A stretch of DNA of 64,000 bases from positions 3,720,001 through 3,784,000 of the forward strand of contig JARFIW010000831.1 in NCBI GenBank assembly GCA_036346225.1, given 5' to 3'. Position numbers and translations under genes: made by a program. The first letter of the stretch is position 1, and each line of letters starts with the position of its first letter. A model generated the notes under the pieces. That model was not told where the DNA came from, searched no databases, and was given only the letters and a program-made list of their open reading frames with translations. This stretch comes from Platerodrilus igneus (lineage: Eukaryota; Arthropoda; Insecta; Coleoptera; Lycidae). Below, piece by piece: positions 1 to 11,477 of the stretch.

Positions 1-453
1 CGTTAATAAACAGTTTTTTATGTCAATGTTGGCTCCTAATTTTCTTAGAAGGTCCATTCCTATTAGTCTGTCGTATTTATTGTTAAATTAGAAAATAAAA
101 AATTTGTGTTCCATTTTTATATTGAAATTTTTGGTAGGGGTATATTAGTTATGAATTGATGTAGTGTCGTTTGATGGGCTGTTTTAATTTTAAAAGATTC
201 TTTCTACAAAATCTAAATAATGTTTCTTTACGGTTCGGGGGCTAATTAGTGTTTTTGAAGATCCGGTATTGATTAGTAATTTAAATTCTGCGTGGGGTAT
301 TTCAATACTTGTTGTTCCGTTTATATTGTAAATTTTACTGTCAATTTTATTAATACATCGAGTTTGTTGATTATTTAAATTCACCGCGGCATATTTAAAT
401 TTATTAGAGTAAAATTTCCTTGGTTTACTGAAGCACGCGCCAACAAGTGCCAC
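1..453 (-). pseudogene. pol: pol protease region of the errantivirus-like element
   Basis: The minus-strand frame carries a retropepsin-like segment. LLINTGSS followed by KTLISP matches the family pattern hydrophobic-D-T-G-A/S-S, but the catalytic Asp is Asn. After a broken stretch the frame resumes at about 1-90 with a segment resembling the GxDLLxxLxAxID region that follows the flap in errantivirus proteases. In-frame stops lie between the two parts. Retropepsin acts as a dimer that cleaves the Gag-Pol polyprotein; the D-to-N change and the stops mean this copy should not. Errantivirus pol normally continues into RT and integrase, which would lie left of position 1. Confidence 0.6.
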
Positions 454-1044
454 GAGTGGTAAACGTTGTTATTCCGCATGTGCAAACAGTGTTGTGACTA
501 GGAAATCCACAAAGCTCAGAAGAGAATCGATTTGTCTTTCGAACGGTCCGCATCGCTATTTTTGTACATGAATCGCTTGTTTTTAGAACACCGGTATCGT
601 TATAAATGTGTTTCTCTACACCCGCCAAATGAGAAAAGTAGAATTTGTTACATCGTTTTTTTCGTTGGCACGGGTGCATAAATCACCAGGTGAGTGTTTT
701 AGTAAACGTTTGATTTGGTTAAAAACAATAATTATTTGTTGTTTGTTTAACTATCACTTAAAATTTATACAGTCCACATCTCTCTACCAAAGAGCTATTC
801 GTTATTTGTTAAACTAGCATTTTACACTCACTGCAATTAATTTACAATTGTTGATTGATATTATTTAAATTGATTACGTTTGGTCGTATATAAATCGGTC
901 TATCTGAAAATTTGAGCACGCGTTTTCTTCGTCGCCCTCTTTGCAGTTTTTACATGAGTCGTTATATTTGTAAGTCTCTAATTGGCTTAATTCATCGTTA
1001 GGTTTTTCTATTTCCTGGTGAAATAATTCTTCCGAGGTAAAGTT

Positions 1045-1990
1045 TCATTTTTGGTTATGGCTTGGTCGGATTTGCAATATTTTTGTATTTTGTCTGGTGT
1101 TACCAGATGAGGTATTCATAGGGGTTGGTTTTAAATATTTGTTAGGGTTGTTATTATTATTATTATTTATTGGTGTGGTTGTAATGGGGTTTGCGCTGAA
1201 AGCTGGTCTTTGTTGGTTCATATTTTGGTTAATCTTGGTGTGAATGTGGGCTTCGTAAAATTTGAGTTGAACGTAGGTCATGGAAATTGTTTAAATTGAT
1301 TGTTAAAATTTGTGTTATTAAAATTTGAGTTATTACTTAACGGTTGGTTCATTTGTGCATTGAATGGTGTGAATTTTGGTTGAGTGAATGTTTGTCTCGC
1401 GGTTTGTATGGTTTTATTGGTGAATAACTTTTATTTGCGTGGGGGTTATATAGTCTGTTTCGATAATACATTACGTTTTTTTTTTCTATGATCATATTCA
1501 TGGCTTTTTCTAATAATCGTTCTGGAAGTGCATTTATGTAGGTGTCCAGTGCCATTTCGTCATACATTTTTGTCTTTAGTAGGCGGATATTTTAGTCGGG
1601 TTCTTCGATTTTTAATTTTGTTAATATAAAACTCCTTACGTCTTGGCATTTAATTCCGAATTGGTACGGGGATTGGTTACTTTCCATTCTTAGGTTTATT
1701 AGGTCGCCGATAAGACATTTAATGTTGCATTAGTCGTCGAAATATGCAATTAATATGCGTTCAAAGTCTAGTCATTCTTCTAAATCGTCTTGACTGGCTA
1801 TTAGCGTTAGTGGACATCCGGTCAGTTTACTTGTTACCAGGCGTAAAAGTAATACATTTCGTTTGTTACATCCTAGTTTGTAAAAAGTTTTTAAAAATAT
1901 TTCGCACGTGGTAATGAAGTTTCCTAATAATGACTGCTCTCCGTTAAATTGAGGTATACTTTCGATGTAAATTTTCATATCTGAACTCAT
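1045..1990 (-). pseudogene. gag: gag of the errantivirus-like element
   Basis: The start is taken at 1990 (MSSDMKIYIESIPQFNGE), a sequence typical of insect gypsy-group Gag N-termini. Three open pieces (1772-1990, 1349-1567, 1045-1281) are separated by stops or frame changes. The middle piece has a capsid-like helix (ALDTYINALPERLLEKA) and the last is rich in Asn, Gln and Pro, as expected for the nucleocapsid end. About 950-1000 encodes a short Cys-rich stretch (CKNC followed by one more Cys) that could be a decayed zinc knuckle. Gag forms the particle core. The assignment rests on position between leader and protease and on residue pattern, not on a database match. Confidence 0.55.
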
Positions 1991-3535
1991 GATTGTTAAG
2001 GGTTCTAATAATTAATAGTTACTTTCGGTTTTAATTAATTTCAAATTTTTGTAAAAATTGAGATTTAGTTTTTGGTTTGTACTGCTACTTTTTAATTTGG
2101 TTTGTTAATTTTCAGTTTGGATTGTGTTGGTTTATTTAAAGAATCGCTTTACTTATTCTTTTTACGTAGTTATACGATGTTATAATTAAATTGCGGGATT
2201 TGTGCTTGGTAATGTCTGGTTAATTGCTGTAACCTTGAATTCGTTTATTTATATACTTCGCAGATGTTATAGTTGTAGCGGGATTTAATTCTCTGATAGG
2301 CTTCTATGTGGATTAATAATTTATTGGAATTAATATTCTTGCAATAATTTGCACTGTACTTTGAATGTTTTGTTACGCCAGTTTGGTTTAATTGCGTTTT
2401 TATTTCAGTCCAGCTGGTTAATTGAGTCTGCTTTAATTATCTCGTCTTTGTAGGTGTTGTAGTTGATGAGAGCATAAGCATGCTTCCCTTCAATTGTATT
2501 GTCTAGTTACCTTAAATGTCTAAATATAAAGTTCCAAGTTTTCAGTCAATTGCTTTGTTCAATATACAATAAAATCGTTTAAATTATAAGTTTTAGTCTA
2601 CTGAAAGGTTTTTGTTTTCAGTTTCAATGATAAATGTATTGCGTCTTTTACAATTAATTACTCCGCACTGAAGTATTATATCATAAAATGTCACGTTTGA
2701 ATGAATCTTTTCAGTGAAGTAGGTATTTAATTATAGCTTTTTATAGAGTTTGCGACGTGCGAATGGTTTTTATCCAATGATGAGAATTTGCGTTGTGGAT
2801 TTGCACGCTTTGTTTTAATTTGTAATGAGTAAATTGAAAGATGTTTCTGTAATTACGCACTTCGGTAAATTTGTTGCGCTGAAGGTTAAGTTTTGAATAA
2901 TTCGTTTCTATAAACTTTTGGTGACAAAATGATAAAATTTGTTGCGTTCTATTTTTGTGTATTTTTAAATCGTTTTCGTTTTGTATTAATAATTTGTGCG
3001 CCAATTATGTGTTTTGGTTTATTAATTATTTGTAATAATTGTACTATTTTGCACATGTAAATGCGTCTTTTCAGTTTTCTTGTTTGAAAATTCTCTTGCT
3101 TTAAAAATAAATTCTTTTAAAATAGTTCTCGTTTTAAAATAATTTTTCTCAGTAAATTATTTTCATAAAATGGCATAAATTGCAATAATTAAAAAAAGGC
3201 TGTACATATATAAAATAATAATAAGAAAAATTTTTCTATTACTAGTTAATATTAATAAATTTGTAAAAAGAATAAATTGGTTTAGGAAAATAAACTTACA
3301 TAATTTTCATCATAGATTTCTTTTGTTTTCTGGCTGGGGGCTTGGTCGATTATTGTACTTCGCCCACGTTTTTGTTTGGTTTGGGCTTGGTCGATGCTTG
3401 TACCTCGTTAAAATTTGTTTGGTTGGTTTCAGTCGATGCTTGTACCTCATCCAACTTTGTTTGGGTTTTTCCAGAATTGGGAATTGAAATTCTTGGTCAC
3501 CAGTTCTCCGATTTTTAAATTCGTAGTGCCTTTCT

Positions 3536-3554
3536 GGATCCTACCGCTGCGCCA
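3536..3554 (-). other. Primer-binding site of the errantivirus-like element
   Basis: On the minus strand TGGCGCAGCGGTAGGATCC directly follows the LTR end. It begins with TGG (complement of the tRNA CCA tail) and resembles the TGGCGCAGT... site used with tRNA-Ser by the 17.6/297 group. The first base overlaps the LTR end, as is common in that group. Confidence 0.7.
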
Positions 3555-4090
3555 GTTACGTGTCGGCCTTAGGAGCGGTCTTTTTAAAAACTTCTTCCAA
3601 AAACTTTGTAACAATTTACTTATTCAAGCAAATATTAAATATGGACTTTTGACAAATTGGATTTAATATTCTAAATCGAAATAAAACAATAATTGAATTA
3701 ATACTAGGGTGAGTAGCCTAAGTAAACGGCAATGTTAAAGCTGAAATACTGTAGATCGACTGACGGTCTTGGCGCTCCAGGAATATTTATGTTGTTTGCC
3801 CCTCACATGTCTGCTTATTTCTTAACTGTATTCATTATACAATGTAACAATCTTAATTTCTAAGTAATTGCGGTTTTATAACCGTCTGTGACCTGCACCT
3901 GCAGTATCACTTACTGTCTGAAATACAGTGTATTGCATCTGTTCTCACAACTTTCTTGTGAACTTTCAATAACCTCTCTGGTTTATTCTTGAATTTACAT
4001 TGTTGCATATACTTAAGTTTCTTTAACAACTTTTAATAATTCCTAATAAATTTTATTAATGGTGCATATAGATTGGGGGGATACATAACT
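3554..4090 (-). repeat. 5' LTR of the errantivirus-like element
   Basis: This 537-bp LTR begins on the plus strand with AGTTACG and ends CATAACT. It matches, in reverse orientation, the LTRs at 54475-54979 and 56967-57532, and in the same orientation those at 8464-9017 and 57606-58158. CGCG follows at 4091-4094, consistent with a 4-bp target duplication whose partner lies outside the window. Confidence 0.85.
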
Positions 4091-4094
4091 CGCG

Positions 4095-6499
4095 TTACGT
4101 TAAAACCCGCCATACAAAAAAATACGAGACGGCTAGGTACAGTTGGAGATTGGGGCCACCGGTAGTAGTAGCTTGCGATACCGCAAACTAACTAGTTAAA
4201 ATAAACGAGTATTAGAGTACCAAAAAAAATTATTTCACGACAAAACGTTAATCTATATTCATTACCATGTATGCATACTATAATTACCTCAGAGGGAACT
4301 TTTTTTTTAAAAAGTACTTGTCACTTGTTCTCTTGAAATTTTTCAGAAAATGTTACTAAAGAATAACTGTGTATTTATTTCTAAAACACAAAGTAAAATA
4401 AAACAAGTTGAAAATGCAAGGCATTGTCGCAACGAACTTCCAGATGTAGACTTACTTTAAAACAATTTAAAGAAATTAAAATTATTATATTGTAATAATT
4501 ATAAGTATTCAGATAAAATACAAAAATTTATAAACAACAAAAGAGACATTTTAATATATTTTATTTTATTGAATAAATATTTTAAAAGCTATATATTAGT
4601 TCTCATCAATAAGATAAGAATTTTTTTTTATATGAATCTAATTATTTTCGGTAATCAAAATTTAAGTTTAAACAATGTCTATAATATTGGAATAATTGGC
4701 ATTAAACGCCATAAATTGTTCAAATATGTGTCGCATATTGATTTTAAACTTATTTAAAATTTTAATTATCCCTGTGGATTTTCCCGGGGGCTCGGCGTCC
4801 CCGTGGCCCGATTTTAACTGACATCAAAACTTAAGCTCTGGACACCGAGCTGAATCGATTGATGTATCACACATTGATGTCCGACCATTAAAAAGGCCTC
4901 GGACACACAGACACACAGACAAATAGATTTCATAAACGAACGAAGTTCGTTGACAATGCCAATAGTGACATTATACCAATTTTAGATAACAGTCTTCTTT
5001 CAAGCTGGAATACAAAATAGATGTGATAAAGACTTGTATCACCAATGTGCAATCAAATTGGGTTTGATGAATGAAAGCTTGTCTTCAAATAATGAATGAA
5101 CACGGAGTAAAATGTGATGCCTAGTTTAGAAGTACTACGAACTAAGAATAACCAAAAATGGTAATTAAAGCATTTATTTACAATTCCGTAGGAACATTTA
5201 GTAATATGATTATCCAACGTAACATAAATATGTATACATGACCTGTTTAAAATGTATTTTATACACTTACATTTTAAGAGAAACGCCATTATGTTTCAAA
5301 AATCAAAGATCTATTCACCAAATTCCTTAAAGTGTAAGAGAAATTTTTAGAATTTCGAAAGTGTATGTAAATTTGAAAGCGCTTATTACATTTGCTATGC
5401 CTCGGATTCAAAGCAAATTTGAATAATCTGCAAGAGCTGTATCAACAAGAGCTTGGTCTAAAGTATTTGGTTTGCAAATTGTTTCTGCTTGAATATTACA
5501 AGGCACTCTTAATAAAATTAAATTGTCTTCATAAAAAGCCAAGACCTTTATGAAATGGTTTTGTTTGGCAGCTGATTTTAAGAAGAAGTTTATCTCTCGG
5601 ATAGCTACAATCTCCTGAAGTTTAAATGTTTTAAGCTAACTTATTTGAAAAAGCTAATACAACCTAAATCTGCAAACAAATTTGTCTGAAATACGTCAGA
5701 TGATGGTTGGTAAGTAAGACTTATTAATTGGTAGGACAATTATGCTTTAATTACAGCACTGTCAATAATTAAAATCATCGAAAGAACAACAATGTTAAAC
5801 TAACCCCACACAGCATATTATCATTGCGAAATTAGGCGCAGATAGCTGACGGTTTGACAGTACTTAATTCCAACAAATTTACCTACCATGTATGAGAATT
5901 TTAATATCAACGTATGCAGTCGAGTTTACAAACATTAAACCTATATGCGGATGCGCCAGAACTTCAGATAAATGTTTCACTGTTTAGCAAAGTAGTTCTG
6001 TTCCTACGCTGACTGCATATCTACTTAAAAATGGTTGTGACACTTCAAGCAAGCACAGGCATTTTAGCAAACAACCATCAAATCAATCTTGGGAATTATT
6101 CCCACCCATTACGCATACAACTGCTTTCGCTCCTGAGATTTTTTTGGTCATATTGTTACGTTAAGTCCTTGTATCTAAATTATTTGGCCCATACCTAATT
6201 TAAATTTCATATCTCCTATTCTTTCCATGGTTATTTTGCATGCTTAGTAGCGTGTTCGTTGTCATTTCAATTTTTAAATGAACATGTCTAAACATTCTGT
6301 AGAACTTCAATAAATATTTAATTACTAAGTTAAATATTTTGAATATATTCTATTTTGATATGGGGATAAATCCTCTCCCCTATTTAAATCGGTTACTTCC
6401 CGATTATTACACGTTGATCGTCATTGCCGAAATTTAGCTCCCGAAGAAGACAATCGGAGAGTACGTCAACAATTATTCATTATCATTAGATCTTCAATC
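4095..6499. other. AT-rich stretch without a recognisable gene
   Basis: I see no supported coding sequence. At 4770-4930 an unusually GC-rich patch is followed by short CACACAGA-type repeats and, at 4935-4951, a perfect 7-bp inverted repeat (AACGAAC-GAA-GTTCGTT). This resembles the tail of a non-LTR element but no coding part is attached. Confidence 0.4.
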
Positions 6500-7020
6500 C
6501 TGGAACTGGTTAGACGCCTACCATCATTGTTTCCTATTCTGAACTAACCTACACATTTCCCTGAAATTTGCACAGTCTGCATTCATCACTATCTGATCCA
6601 GGTCTGCATCTACTTCCTTTTTCCTATCTCTGCTTGTAATACATCCCATACTATTCCCCAAAAATGTCTTAGAACGCATTTTGCCCTTCTATTTCTCCTA
6701 TTTTTTTCCCCACAGATATCCTTGTTCTCCTACTATTTTTATAGGCTATTTGTTATTAACTTTGTCTGTCCATGCTATCATCCTCATATCTCTGAAGCAC
6801 AACATTCCAAAAGGCTGCTACCGTTTTTCTGTCTGCTTTTCCTACTGCCCGTATTTCATAGCCATACTGTGCTGTGCTCCACACATATGCTTTCAACAAT
6901 TTTCTTCTTGTTTCTATGTTTGTTGTCTTTCATCATAAGCGCTGTTCTTTCTTGTTAGATGTACTTCGGTTCCCTTCAATTGTTTTACAATATATACCCT
7001 ATTTCTCCGACATTTAGTGG
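6500..7020 (-). pseudogene. LINE remnant, C-terminal RT region
   Basis: The minus strand at about 6840-6900 reads LLKAYVWSTAQYGYEIRAVG, matching the conserved xLLKxYVWSxxLYGxETWxx segment near the end of RTE-like LINE polyproteins. It continues in broken frames with a segment like KADRKTxxAFxMWC. Upstream, at 6914-7010, another frame gives an Asn/Lys/Arg-rich stretch that fits the preceding region. Frames change at least twice. The same LINE segment type recurs on the plus strand near 63.7 kb, but the two are clearly diverged. Confidence 0.6.
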
Positions 7021-7030
7021 TTGTGAAGGG

Positions 7031-7327
7031 AGGGGGGCTCCGTGGCGTAGTGGTATGTGTGCGACTAATACGCCCAGGGTTCGGGGCTTCAATCCCGACA
7101 CGGTCCGCTTGAAAAATGTTAGGCAAGCATTTTTCACAAAAATACACCCACGTTCGGATGAGAGGTAAAATGGAGGTCCCGTGTGTGAGTGTTGTCATGC
7201 ACGTTAAAGATTCCTACCTTGCTTGGAACAGCAAGGATTCGGCAAAATTATAAGTTTTTCAGATAAAAAAACTCGCTTCCTGGCCGATGTAGTACCTTCG
7301 GGTGGAGCATTGGAAAATCACATATAA
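7031..7327 (+). mobile_element. tRNA-derived SINE, copy 1
   Basis: The 5' head has an A-box-like TGGCGTAGTGG and a degenerate B box (GGGGCTTCAATCCC), then a body shared with the copies at 16381-16676 and 59990-60287. This copy is the most diverged of the three. The ends are set by alignment to the other copies and by an unoccupied-looking related sequence at about 7654-7685, in which TGAAGGG joins directly to GGTCAGCAGCCTG. No clear target-site duplication is visible. Confidence 0.85.
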
Positions 7328-7547
7328 GGTAAGCAGCCTGTGGCTGCCAAGTTCCCCCAGCACTTGAACATTTGCCGATTTAATGTTTTTTCTAATATAT
7401 CTTTTCGCACAGTCAACATTAGTTGCAGATATTTCAAAACCAACACCTATAGTTGTTTAAAATAATCATCAGATTTATCTGCGCTTATTTTTTTGTCATT
7501 AGGTTTTCAGTCTCAAAACTGATTGGACACGTACCTGCACTTATTTA

Positions 7548-7690
7548 TATTCTGAGCTAGCCTACACAGTTCCCTGAAATTCTCACAAAGTTTGTATATA
7601 GCTCGGTTCTCTTTCTATTGTTTTCTAATTTTATGCCATATTTCACCGAGATTCAGTGAAGGGGGTCAGCAGCCTGTAACTGCCAAGCAA
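7548..7690. repeat. Second copy of the sequence flanking the 6.5-7.4 kb LINE/SINE
   Basis: Its start matches about 6537-6575 and its end matches 7000-7030 joined to 7328-7360. It lacks the LINE RT segment and the SINE present between those anchors in the first copy. Confidence 0.55.
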
Positions 7691-7898
7691 CAATTATTAC
7701 AAAATCAAAAAATGTGGTAGGGTTACTGCTTACCAAAGTACACGGAAACTACCTCCAGTCAGATTAGTGACCCTAATGCAGACGCCAAAAAACTCCCGCC
7801 CCCACCCCCTTAATTTCGGAATCGTAGACCGAGGCAGAGCCAGAGCTTATTGCTCTTGCCCGGTCCCGTACTGTTACTAAAAGTAACGCAGTTAACAA

Positions 7899-9237
7899 AC
7901 TTGATCTAAATTTTTCGTGTGAGGAATCTTTAATGGATTTTCTAGTTCGTACGGATGAGTTATGTCCTTCAGGTCTCCTCCTACTAATTATTTACTTCCG
8001 CCCCCGAAATTTGCGCAGGTCAAGCCTTGCTATTAGATAGCGTTAATCACGATAGCGGTCATTCTTGGTCTGTCATTGTCCGTATGGTCAAATCTACTTT
8101 CCTACCTCCTGACTACGATGATCCGTTAATACGCGAAATTTATGAGAGGACTATAGGTCCTTCGGAATCCCTTACGGGTTATGTGGCATGTATGTTGAAT
8201 TTATTTCGTCGCCTTTTGGAACCACTCTCTGATGACAAACGTCCTTGTCTGATCCGGAGAAGCTTAACTCCTTTATATCAAACGTTCTTAGGCCTTACCC
8301 CTGATACTTCTATAAGTCGGCTTCTATTCTTGGGTCAACAACTTGAGACCACCAAAATTTCAGCGGAACGTTACCGACTTCCTCTTCATAAAATGACAAA
8401 ATGATTAGAACCTACGTTGGCCTATAAACCCGACTCTACTATCTTTTCTTCTTCTTCTACGCCAGTTATGTTTCGGGCCTTGGGAGCGGTGTTTTTAAAA
8501 CTTCTTCCAAAACTTCGTAACAATTTATTTGGTTTATACAGATATTAATACGGACTTTTGACAAACTGATTTAAAATTACTCTAAGTCGAAAAATAATTA
8601 ATAATTGAACTAACATGAGTGAGTAACCTAAGCAAACTGCAATGTTAAAGCTGAAATACTTGAGACTGACTGACTGGTCTTGGGGCTCCCGGGGTATTTA
8701 TGTTGTCCCTGCCCCTCACATGTCTGTGGGAACTTGCAAAGCTCATGTCTGCTTATTTCTTAATTCTATTCATTATACAATGTAACAATCTTACTTTCTA
8801 GGTAATCACGGTTCTTAACCGTCTGTTACCTGTCACCTGCAATATCACTATCGTCTGGAATACAATAAATTGTATCCGTTTTACAACTGTTAATAACCTT
8901 TATTTAATTATCCTTGAATTACATTGTCATACTTGACTTAATAATTTCTTTAACAATTTCTAGTAATTCTTAACAACTTCTATTTTATTATACATATATA
9001 GATTGGGATACATAATTCGCCTCGTGGTTGTGCTCCTGTGCATATTCGTCTTACACATACTGTTAGATGAAACACGTATGTCGATTCTTCTGTTCCTATT
9101 CCTCTATCTAATTCTACTAGTCAAGTCACATGCGTCCACTGCAATCAACCTGGCCAGGTGTCAACACGATGTATTCGTTTTCAAGCACTCCATTGGTATA
9201 GTAGCGGGAATAAGGTGTTAAGTTTAATTGTGCCCTG
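7899..9237 (+). pseudogene. gag: Retroelement gag split by a solo LTR
   Basis: The 5' part (main open stretch 8027-8404) resembles capsid regions of insect retrotransposon Gag proteins: FLPPDYDDPLIREIYERT followed by a GPSESLTGYV..LFRRL segment. A related stretch at 7899-7970 precedes it in another frame, so there is a frameshift near 7970-8020. A TGA at about 8402 ends the capsid piece. The solo LTR at 8464-9017 interrupts the gene. Beyond it, at about 9130-9171, the plus strand encodes CVHCNQPGQVSTRC, a CX2CX4HX4C zinc knuckle in which His has become Gln. A stop follows near 9235. The parent element was not identified; an unplaced 60-codon stretch at 9247-9429 may be its next part. Confidence 0.65.
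8464..9017 (-). mobile_element. Solo LTR of the errantivirus-like family
   Basis: It starts AGTTATG and ends CATAATT on the plus strand and aligns throughout with the LTR at 3554-4090. Direct 4-bp repeats CGCC flank it (8460-8463 and 9018-9021). No primer-binding site or internal sequence adjoins either side, so it is a solo LTR, formed by recombination between the two LTRs of an inserted element. The host sequence is the gag described at 7899-9237. Confidence 0.88.
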
Positions 9238-9504
9238 CTGAATGTTTTGGTCCGTTTTGGAATTCTTTTTAAATATTCTTACGCTACCGGTTCGAATTTT
9301 GTGCAACTACCGGTTAAAGGAGACGCCCCTGATTATGATTTATATTTAAATAAATCAATTTGTTCCTGTAAAGCTCATCCTAATACCATGGAAACAAGTA
9401 CTTTCCAACAGTTTGTAGAATGTTATTAACGCATTTAGTTTAAGTCAAAATACCTCAATTTATCTCTATTGTTGGATAAATGCAGCACACGTACTCGAGA
9501 TTAT

Positions 9505-9873
9505 CTACGACTTTTGTTTTCTAAAGAATATGTTCGCTTTATTTATAAGTAATGATGAAGGTTTGAATAGCGTAAATATTTTACAGTTGTATTCGAATTT
9601 GCCGGTTTTCGTTATATATTCATGCATAACAACGAGTTTGGAAGTATTTTCTTGACATGTGTTACTCAAATATTTGAATCGTTTTCTAATTTCACTTTCA
9701 CTTAGATCCTGCCTTTCGCCGTCATAGCAGGTGTTCTCTGCGTGATTAATACTATTACTCCAAGAGCGATGCACTTTTTTCACGAGAAGTGGATATCCTG
9801 GGGCTTCGGTAAGTTCTTCCGCACTTATCAATACTAGAAAGATTCTCTTTTGACTCTCAGACGTAGGCCCCAT
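9505..9873 (-). other. Unrecognised 122-codon open frame
   Basis: This frame is open on the minus strand but matches no family I recognise. Its right end overlaps the start of the dispersed repeat at 9838-10500. It may be chance or part of that repeat's parent element. Confidence 0.15.
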
Positions 9874-10500
9874 GGTTTCCCTGAGTTAGGCCTATGTAGG
9901 CCCGGTTGTTCTTTGACGTAGGCCAACTGCCCTTGTCTGTAGACTTCTGTTGCAGTTATGGTAGCGGCATGACTGCCGTGGCGATGTTGCTGATTCACCT
10001 CGGATGACTTAGTTGTAAGATAAGCATCACAGCACATGGAGGTATGTAGCAATATTTTCTTATATAAATATAGAGAGCATCTTTTTATCTACTTTTGCTT
10101 TTGATTGAGTAACTAATGAACAGCGGATAAATTCCAGTCACATTCCTGGATCTTCTGGGAACAAGTTTACCAACCGGTTCCGTTTAAAAACTAGCTTCAC
10201 TAGTGTTACTTGCTACTATAAACTGTTTACTAGAAATAGTTCCGAATATAATACTTTTAACGAAACACGCTTGCTTATAAAAAAAACCCTAAGCATTATT
10301 CTTTTTTATTACTGAATAGTTTTCTTTACATGGCATCATACGAAATGTGCACTTCGTATTTCCATTATTAAAATTGTCCGTACAATATACTGTTTATTAA
10401 TTTTTTTGTGTAAAATAGAACTTTTTATTTTTATTGTAAATAGAAAATCGATGGCGATGTACTCCCACTCTCCACGTTTGTACTTAGTCCGGTCTTTCTA
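9838..10500 (+). repeat. Dispersed repeat D1, copy 1
   Basis: It aligns in direct orientation with 18536-19150. Shared anchors are the TGACGTAG..CCAACTGC block, the CTAAGCATTA block and the near-palindrome ACGAAATGTGCACTTCGT. No coding capacity was recognised. The two copies sit on either side of the BEL element, but they are dispersed copies and not its LTRs. Confidence 0.7.
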
Positions 10501-10847
10501 AATTTCCTTTATCTTTTTATACGTAATCGTGATTCGTGCGGGTCCTTACTGTATCATCCTTTCTGTATCTGTCTGACTCGTGAGTTTCTTAACCTTACAA
10601 ATTTTAAAGTTACAAAGGGAGTTACTCGACGCAATTGTCCGAACTGTTTTCCTAGTACTAATAGGAACCAATTTGTTTTGCCTCTATTTCTACGTCCTTC
10701 TCTGTACCTCCTCCTGGTCGTCCTACTCTCACTACCACATACCATTTTCAGATATATAAAGCCTTCGAACAGTACCATTGATTTCTATGGCTAACACACC
10801 ACTACTCTCCAAACACGTAAAAGCAACAAAAGTGTTTGAATGATGAT

Positions 10848-11271
10848 TGTTTTATTATCGAATACCCGTTTTCCGTAACGGGATACAAATAGAACCACCT
10901 TGAGTGCAAAAGGCCGTAAACAAGGGGTTCCGAGATAGAGCGTGGACTGTAATTATTAAGGGGTGAGGGTGAGAACAGTTTATAGGAGTATAATCATACA
11001 AAGACATAAAAAACACTTACTGAAAGTTCCTTTGGCACTGGAGAGGCACTAAACACTGTAACTAACGCTTTTGGCCAAGGGTTGAAGGAAAGGAGCGAGA
11101 CAGGAAAGGAAGAGTCCAATGCCGGATTAGAAGAAAAGAGCGGATTTATTTTTATTAGTTGTGGCTATCACGAGACTTGACGACCGACTCCCGTTGACTA
11201 GCGCGAACCATTCGGACCCGCTCGCGCGGAGAGAGGGAATGTCCCGAACGGGGACTGATATGGCGCGTACA
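10848..11271 (-). repeat. 3' LTR of the BEL/Pao element
   Basis: It starts TGTTTTATT and ends GCGTACA, and is 424 bp long. It differs from the other LTR by A/G in the AAGAAAAGAG stretch and C/A in GTGGCTATC. The minus-strand sequence just before it (TAGGTGGGCGG) is purine-rich and may be the plus-strand primer tract. ATGAT flanks its outer side. Confidence 0.95.
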
Positions 11272-11477
11272 TACCGCCCACCTAAAATTAAGAAAAAAAT
11301 TTTACAAAAAAAACAACGAAATATAATTAGAGCTAGGCATTTCCTCCTAGCCGCAGAGTACGGTTAACCCGCCGATACTCGGGGGGGGGGGGAGAAGAAA
11401 ACCAAGAGAAAGAAAACAACTAAAAGAGTGACTAAAATCGTAAAAAAATTAAAAATATACTAACGAAAATTTAAGCA

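Larger units (their letters stand above)
1..4090 (-). mobile_element. Errantivirus-like Ty3/gypsy retrotransposon, 5' half
   Basis: Reading leftwards from 4090, the element shows an LTR (3554-4090), a primer-binding site, a long leader (about 2000-3535), a gag-like coding block (about 1045-1990) and a protease block (1-453). It then runs off the window, so RT, integrase, env and the 3' LTR are not visible. Membership in the errantivirus (17.6/297/gypsy) group rests on three points: the tRNA-Ser-type primer-binding site, AGTTA..TAACT-type LTR ends, and related LTRs at 54475-57532 that enclose an errantivirus-type env. Both coding blocks carry stops and frame changes, so this copy looks dead. 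The base after the outer LTR end begins CGCG, the same tetranucleotide that flanks other copies here. Confidence 0.8.

Noticed and set aside
11161..11367. 68-codon open frame and its counterpart at 17480-17683
   Set aside because: Both lie in the two BEL LTRs and differ after the LTR edge; they are LTR sequence read as protein.
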